From Triops longicaudatus (lineage: Eukaryota > Arthropoda > Branchiopoda > Notostraca > Triopsidae), in NCBI GenBank assembly GCA_022885665.1, contig JAGQDJ010000608.1:124001-188000 (forward strand): DNA of 64,000 nt, given 5' to 3'. The position numbers and the translations under genes are program-made. The notes under the pieces are model-generated. The model did no database searches, was not told where the DNA came from, and was given only the letters and a program-made list of their open reading frames with translations. Shown piece after piece: positions 60,801 through 64,000 of this stretch. Every line of letters begins with the position of its first letter. Position 1 is the stretch's first letter.

Positions 60801-62175
60801 ATTTTTATACGGTTTACATACTTTTGCTCCGCATGTCGTTTCAAAATTTAGATAAATCGCCAGCGATTACGCGAAGGCTTTGGGGATTGAACGCAATTCC
60901 TCTACGTCTTTCGCTCACGTCACGATGGGCAAGTAGGTTCGATAATAGCTTTGTCTCCTTAACATTTCCTCCGATCCCCTGCCGCGCTACCGTCGGAGAC
61001 TCTTCGGGCCAGACGAACGTTTTCGGCGTGGGCCCGCCATGCTGGGGCCGGCCACCGCAGCGCGAAGGATCTTCGTGCAACCGGCCGAAGAAACGCACAC
61101 AGTTCGCCCCGTCCGCATGGCGCCGTGGCCAAAACACGCTGCGACTCCCGTTTTCCTGCAAACTGTCGCCTGTACCTAACTTTCTACACAAAAAACTACC
61201 TTCCCACCTTGCCAGTTTCTTTTGACATTTTTTGCACTACTCTCTATGAGAATTGCTACGCGTCTTGAGTTTAAATTAGCAAGAAATGTAGTACGCCAAA
61301 TCTCATCAACACGGAAACCCACCGGGCTTGCTTCTCCAAGCAGGTCCCCGCGCTTCGTTGAACAAGCCCAGCTTGACTGGTTCCCAAAACACCGTGCTAC
61401 AATTCGTCCATTTACAATCCTTAATAGCTAACTTCTTTATAGTAATTGCTACAGCATCGAGTTTTACAAGCCCTCAACAAGATTTCCTGTGTAGTCTAAT
61501 AAGCCTGATATCTGTTTTAGCTAAACGAAGCAGAAAACCAATCAATTGGGCCAATTAATAATAATCTTTGCTAGACTGTTTATTCTATTCGAGAGTCTAA
61601 CAATCCTGAATATGGCTTTTTTTCCTTTGCACTTTGCTTAACGGAATGAAAAGCACTCACCTTCCCGACTTAGTTATGACCATTTCCGTGCCCAGGTTAT
61701 GGAACTTTTCCCACAAATCCTTGGATTCGAGACTGACTTTCGGATCATCGGAAACTCCATCATCCTCAGGCGGGAGTGCACGTAAAGGTCGGAGATGAGC
61801 TGCTGCTGCAGCTGCGTTGGCCGCAGAAGCGAGTACATCTTCCGGGGAAGGGTACGGATGAGAGAATTTGTGTCCACCCAACATTGCTGGGTTATAGCCG
61901 GCTGGCGGTTGCAGGCCTAACGGCTGAATCGAAGCAGGACCCGTGGCCGCTCCTCCGGCTTGCATACTACCGGCAGAAGCGGCTGCTGCCGCGGCAGCAG
62001 CGGCCGCGGCTGCCGGACTGCTTCCAAACCCTGCTAAGGCCGCGGGATGGTACGGTGTTTGAGTTAGCAAGGAACTCACGCTGAAATCAGACGGCCTAGG
62101 CATGAGGAAAGGGTGGAAAGCCATCTCGGAGGTCGAAATGACTGCGGGCGCGGGTTCCTGGATATCGAAGCGCAT
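37179..62175 (-). CDS. bi: Tbx2/Tbx3-family T-box transcription factor (bifid/optomotor-blind ortholog), complete, 7 coding exons
   Basis: Joining 62175-61661, 56815-56702, 56551-56398, 41067-40921, 40733-40657, 39026-38830 and 38086-37179 gives 2112 nt, or 703 residues plus TGA, with all phases closing. This is a nuclear DNA-binding protein of the T-box family, usually a repressor of the Tbx2/3 class acting in appendage, eye and nervous system patterning. In order it has an N-terminal MAFHPF-type segment, an eh1-like motif (31-37), a 12-alanine run (55-66), the T-box (about 144-328), a basic KREKKR patch (332-337) that may be a nuclear localisation signal, an acidic serine-rich linker, proline/alanine-rich disorder and a conserved C-terminal segment (about 670-687). 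The spelling QMFPQMKFRVSGLD and KETEFIAVTAYQNEK is arthropod-like. An in-frame TAA 12 bases before the ATG supports the start; M18 is an alternative. Confidence 0.97.
38087..38829 (-). other. Tbx2/3 intron 6 (743 bp)
   Basis: Donor GTAAGC, acceptor TTACAG. AT-rich, with no recognisable internal feature. Confidence 0.9.
38830..39026 (-). CDS. bi: Tbx2/3 coding exon 6 (acidic linker)
   Basis: This 197-nt exon encodes the end of K336 through the first base of D402. It opens RQALLAAQRHH right after the basic KREKK, then turns glycine/serine-rich and acidic (PDSSQDDPHDPDDEK). The acceptor is TTGTAG and the donor is G|GTAAGC. Assignment rests on phase fit with both neighbours and on the basic-to-acidic transition typical of sequence after the T-box in Tbx2/3 proteins; sequence conservation here is low. 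Confidence 0.88.
39027..40656 (-). other. Tbx2/3 intron 5 (1.6 kb)
   Basis: Donor GTAAGT and acceptor TTGTAG. It contains an (AC)7 microsatellite at 40532-40545. Otherwise nothing recognisable. Confidence 0.9.
40532..40545. repeat. (AC)7 microsatellite
   Basis: A short perfect dinucleotide repeat in Tbx2/3 intron 5; it may be length-polymorphic. Confidence 0.9.
40657..40733 (-). CDS. bi: Tbx2/3 coding exon 5 (end of T-box)
   Basis: This 77-nt exon starts after CCTTCAG and encodes ITQLKIDNNPFAKGFRDTG (311-329), the highly conserved C-terminal end of the T-box whose helix contacts the DNA minor groove. It ends in KREKK (332-336) before donor GTAAGT. The exon is in the same place as in vertebrate TBX2/TBX3. 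Confidence 0.97.
40734..40920 (-). other. Tbx2/3 intron 4 (187 bp)
   Basis: Short intron with donor GTAAAT and acceptor CCTTCAG; strongly AT-rich on the donor side. Confidence 0.92.
40921..41067 (-). CDS. bi: Tbx2/3 coding exon 4 (T-box core)
   Basis: This 147-nt, phase 0 exon of 49 codons runs from TILNSMHKYQPRFH through YSTFRTYVF to AVTAYQNEK (262-310), the most recognisable core of the T-box, including strands and loop that contact the T-site. The acceptor is TTTTTTCTAG and the donor GTAAAT. LVRANDILKLPYSTF is a Tbx2/3-type signature. Confidence 0.97.
51767..51806. repeat. 40-base A run
   Basis: An uninterrupted A run of 40 bases inside Tbx2/3 intron 3. It could be the tail of a plus-strand retroposed sequence or a mononucleotide expansion. 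No clear flanking target-site duplication or recognisable retroposed body was seen. Confidence 0.9.
52450..52475. repeat. Perfect 11-bp hairpin in Tbx2/3 intron 3
   Basis: TGTTGCTGGTT (52450-52460) and AACCAGCAACA (52465-52475) are exact reverse complements around GCAG. The stem is strong for its size, but short compared with a microRNA precursor. CAG-rich flanks suggest low-complexity origin. Confidence 0.7.
56398..56551 (-). CDS. bi: Tbx2/3 coding exon 3 (T-box)
   Basis: This 154-nt exon completes S210 and encodes RWMVAGKADPEMPKRMY through KLTNNISDKHGF (211-261). The RWMVAGKADP and HPDSP-GEQWM segments are T-box hallmarks of the Tbx2/3/4/5 group. The acceptor is TACTAG and the donor GTAAGT. 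Confidence 0.97.
56552..56701 (-). other. Tbx2/3 intron 2 (150 bp)
   Basis: A very short intron with donor GTATGA and acceptor TACTAG. It interrupts codon S210 after its second base. Confidence 0.93.
56702..56815 (-). CDS. bi: Tbx2/3 coding exon 2 (T-box)
   Basis: This 114-nt exon completes R172 and encodes QMFPQMKFRVSGLDPKSKY through DIVAADDYRYKFHN (173-209). Acceptor TTGTATAG, donor GTATGA. QMFPQMKF is the invertebrate form; vertebrate TBX2 has a different residue at several of these positions. Confidence 0.97.
57987..57995 (+). promoter_or_regulatory. TATA-box-like site antisense to Tbx2/3
   Basis: TATATAAAG lies on the plus strand in a GC-rich segment of intron 1, inside a 161-codon ATG-started frame (57932-58417) with no recognisable domain. 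An initiation point would fall near 58018, just past an in-frame ATG at 58013. Overlapping open frames on the minus strand suggest that high GC, rather than selection, keeps the frame open. Confidence 0.2.
58971..59000 (+). repeat. Pogo-like terminal repeat fragment
   Basis: After TA at 58969-58970 the sequence GTAAGTAGAACCTCGATATA followed by ACGAACC resembles the CAGTAGAACCTCGATATAACG ends common in pogo/Tigger-type elements and is related to copies A-C. A partner end was not found with confidence within 400 bp to the right. Confidence 0.4.
59709..59742 (+). promoter_or_regulatory. Triple ATGCAAAT octamer cluster (POU-type sites)
   Basis: Three perfect octamers lie at 59709-59716, 59729-59736 and 59735-59742; the last two overlap by two bases. 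ATGCAAAT is the classical binding site of POU-domain (Oct) factors. The cluster is in intron 1 of a developmental gene, so it is a candidate enhancer. Binding is not shown. Confidence 0.45.
60960..61180. other. GC-rich, CpG-dense island in Tbx2/3 intron 1
   Basis: About 220 bp stand out as GC-rich with many CpG, 0.5-0.7 kb downstream of exon 1. Long frames are open on both strands here (plus 60824-61225 and minus 60841-61191), as expected where stop codons are rare by composition. It may be a promoter-proximal regulatory element or an alternative promoter. Confidence 0.35.
61661..62175 (-). CDS. bi: Tbx2/3 coding exon 1 (start codon, N-terminus, start of T-box)
   Basis: It encodes residues 1-171 and two bases of R172. 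It begins MRFDIQEPAP, then MAFHPFLMPRPSDFSVSSLL, a 12-alanine run, a glycine/proline-rich stretch with HKFSHPYPSP (102-111), a second alanine run and the start of the T-box, DDPKVSLESKDLWEKFHNLGTEMVITKSG. The donor is AG|GTGAGT. The start has an in-frame stop TAA 12 bases upstream. MAFHPF corresponds to MAYHPF of vertebrate TBX2, so M18 may also be used. Confidence 0.96.
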
Positions 62176-64000
62176 TGAAGGTTTTTACGACCGAAAAGGG
62201 GAGTAAGAATGTTTTCACATAGACACTACACACTTTGTACTTCCAAATGGCCAACAAGAACGTTCAAATGCGACATGGAGCGCGCGACACCGAAGAAGGC
62301 GAGTGAGTGAGAGAACAAGACGGTAGCGATTTTGACTTTGACGGTTGGACTGTCGTAAGGGGTTGTTCGTCCTCACTTCAGGTAGCTCAGTAAGCAAGCC
62401 TTCGTGGCAACAACAACAACAAAAAAAATCCGTTTTTCTTGAGTTCGGGAGGGGAAAGACACACTTGGGTTTTGTTGTGAACTGTGGACCATAGAATGAC
62501 CTGTATATGCACACGGCGTTGCCCAATTGTGTCTTTGCAAGACTTTGGGAAACTTTCACAAAACTTCCTTGGAAATAGCACCCTTTTTGACTGGCTTTTT
62601 GTAGATATTTTTTCCCCTAAACAACCAAAACACACGCACGATGGAAAGAGTCCTCGGTGAACAAAGAAATGAACGGGAAGCTGTCACCGTTCTTTGAAAA
62701 GATTCACAATACTTTTTTCCCGAGGAAAAAAGGAAATCACAATCCACGAGCAAAACAACGCAGCTAGTGGCTTGGGGGTGTTTTGTATGCTCTTCCACAA
62801 ACCCGAGCGCCTCAACTCTGTAGAAAGGTTGTCGTACTACTGGCCCTGTTGGCAAGAGACTGCACGACAAGTCCACAGCGAGAATAGGTGGGGGCTATGA
62901 ACACACCACACACCAGCACAGCCTGACTTGGGTGTCAGAAATGAAGTGCGCCAATCTCACCAACCTCTGCCACACGAACGCGACCCACACTGGTTCGAGC
63001 TTCGACACCCTGGGTCCACACCAGCCGCGCCACACCAACCCTTAGCCAGACTCGCCCATTGTCCCGAATCAAACCCAGGCTAGGCCACGTTTCTCCCGGA
63101 GCAGAGCTGTGGAGTAGTGGCAGAGGGACCCAACGAGGAGGAGTGAAAGGTCTGTGGCGATAGGAGGGGAGGGGAGGAAGGATGGTGCAAGGGGAGTCAT
63201 TGAACGCGGGACTGGCAGGCGTGACCAGAAGACCTCGGAAAGTCGGCAGCTTGGCGTGGCAAAGGCCACACTCGGGTGTCGCCTCACGCTGTTCTACCGA
63301 GATGAGATTGGTGCAGCGTAGCACCTTCCTCGCCAATACGCATCTCAGGATTGACTCCATTTTGGCGTCGGTGGGCGTTTGGTTCCCGGGGAAAAGAATA
63401 GCGACGGGGTGCCCAGGAAGGAGGAAGAGTGGGAACCTCTTTTTTTAGGGATGGACACAACACCAAAGCGCAAGGCAAGCCGCCAGACGTTGGCTTGGAG
63501 TCTCTTTTTGTATATGTATATTTGTTGAGTGTTGGTACGCGGTACAGCCACGGTAATTTTTTTTTGTCTCGCCGCATTTCGCGCCCCGGTTTGCCATCGT
63601 TTATGTTTTACGAAGTGATTATTAGCGCTGAGTTACTAACTGGACATAAATCAAGTGAAGACGTTTTATGTCATAAAAGTGGGTTTGAAATGCAATAAAG
63701 AAAATAGCAATGAATATATTCGAGTTTGGGGAAAGAGGTTAAGTGATACAAATTGAGTTAGGTTGCTGAGGAACAAACATACAAACACGAAAAGTGGAAT
63801 GAACGGTGGATATTCTTTTTGACAGTTAATCCAGCAAAGCTGGAAAACAAGAGTACTATAGGGGTTTTCAAAGCAGGGCACGATGCTATTTACGATCCGA
63901 TCTATATCGTATTGATCTTGCAACCGGGAGTTGGCATGAGACGTAGTACGAGACCTACAGGGAATTTTGTTAAGAAAGGTTCTTTGCGCAACGGGGCTAA
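62176..64000 (-). other. Tbx2/3 5' UTR and upstream region
   Basis: It must contain 5' UTR next to 62175 and probably the promoter, since transcription runs leftward from here. I see no convincing TATA box on the minus strand. A G/A-rich tract at about 63100-63200 (plus strand) has several GGGG runs. Open frames on both strands at 62935-63577 are in GC-rich sequence and are not recognisable. Confidence 0.5.

Larger units (their letters stand above)
56816..61660 (-). other. Tbx2/3 intron 1 (4.8 kb)
   Basis: Donor GTGAGT, acceptor TTGTATAG, interrupting codon R172 after its second base. It contains the octamer cluster at 59709-59742, a GC-rich island at about 60.96-61.18 kb, a GC-rich segment with a TATA-like site at about 57.85-58.42 kb, a transposon-like end at 58971 and an ATC repeat near 56881. 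The longer frames inside it (57932-58417, 59513-60049, 60824-61225, all plus strand) are not recognisable proteins. Confidence 0.85.

Noticed and set aside
60824..61225. 133-codon plus and 116-codon minus frames overlapping each other
   Set aside because: Both are open because the segment is GC-rich; neither resembles a protein family.
62992..63010. tRNA-like GGTTCGAGCTTC box
   Set aside because: No upstream A box, no acceptor stem or cloverleaf could be built around it.
1..64000. CRISPR arrays, rRNA, prokaryotic operons, viral or retroviral genes
   Set aside because: No regularly spaced repeats, no rRNA sequence, no reverse transcriptase, integrase, transposase or viral protein frames were seen; the spliced genes show it is an animal genome.

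Overview
This is a stretch of animal nuclear DNA. It is moderately AT-rich, CpG is not obviously depleted, the genes have spliced exons with GT-AG introns, and there are no operons or ribosome binding sites. The protein sequence points to an arthropod or close relative: the T-box reads QMFPQMKFRVSGLD where the vertebrate TBX2/TBX3 version, as I remember it, differs. I cannot name the species. Two genes are supported, both on the minus strand. Most of the remaining short open frames look like chance.

Right half (37.2-62.2 kb): a complete Tbx2/Tbx3-family gene, the ortholog of Drosophila bifid/optomotor-blind. Seven coding exons join into a 703-codon frame with every splice phase consistent: 62175-61661, 56815-56702, 56551-56398, 41067-40921, 40733-40657, 39026-38830 and 38086-37179. 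The T-box spans exons 1-5. Intron 3 is about 15.3 kb and intron 1 about 4.8 kb; both are good places for regulatory DNA. Intron 1 holds three perfect ATGCAAAT octamers within 34 bp.

Left edge (about 5.0-6.6 kb): the first two coding exons of the DNA-repair helicase BRIP1/FANCJ, with the Q motif and Walker A motif. The exon sizes and phases match my memory of the human gene. The rest of the gene must lie further left; I could not find more exons inside the window.

Between the genes (6.6-37 kb): about 30 kb with no convincing gene. It contains copies of a roughly 310-320 bp MITE-like element with imperfect terminal inverted repeats next to TA, several TATA-box-like sites, a weak open frame near 18.2-18.5 kb, a 36-base T run and small hairpins.

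The most interesting points are the BRIP1-Tbx2/3 linkage, which resembles human 17q23; a motif repeated in permuted order at the two ends of the T-box protein; and the octamer cluster. No CRISPR array, tRNA, rRNA, transposase or reverse transcriptase was found.
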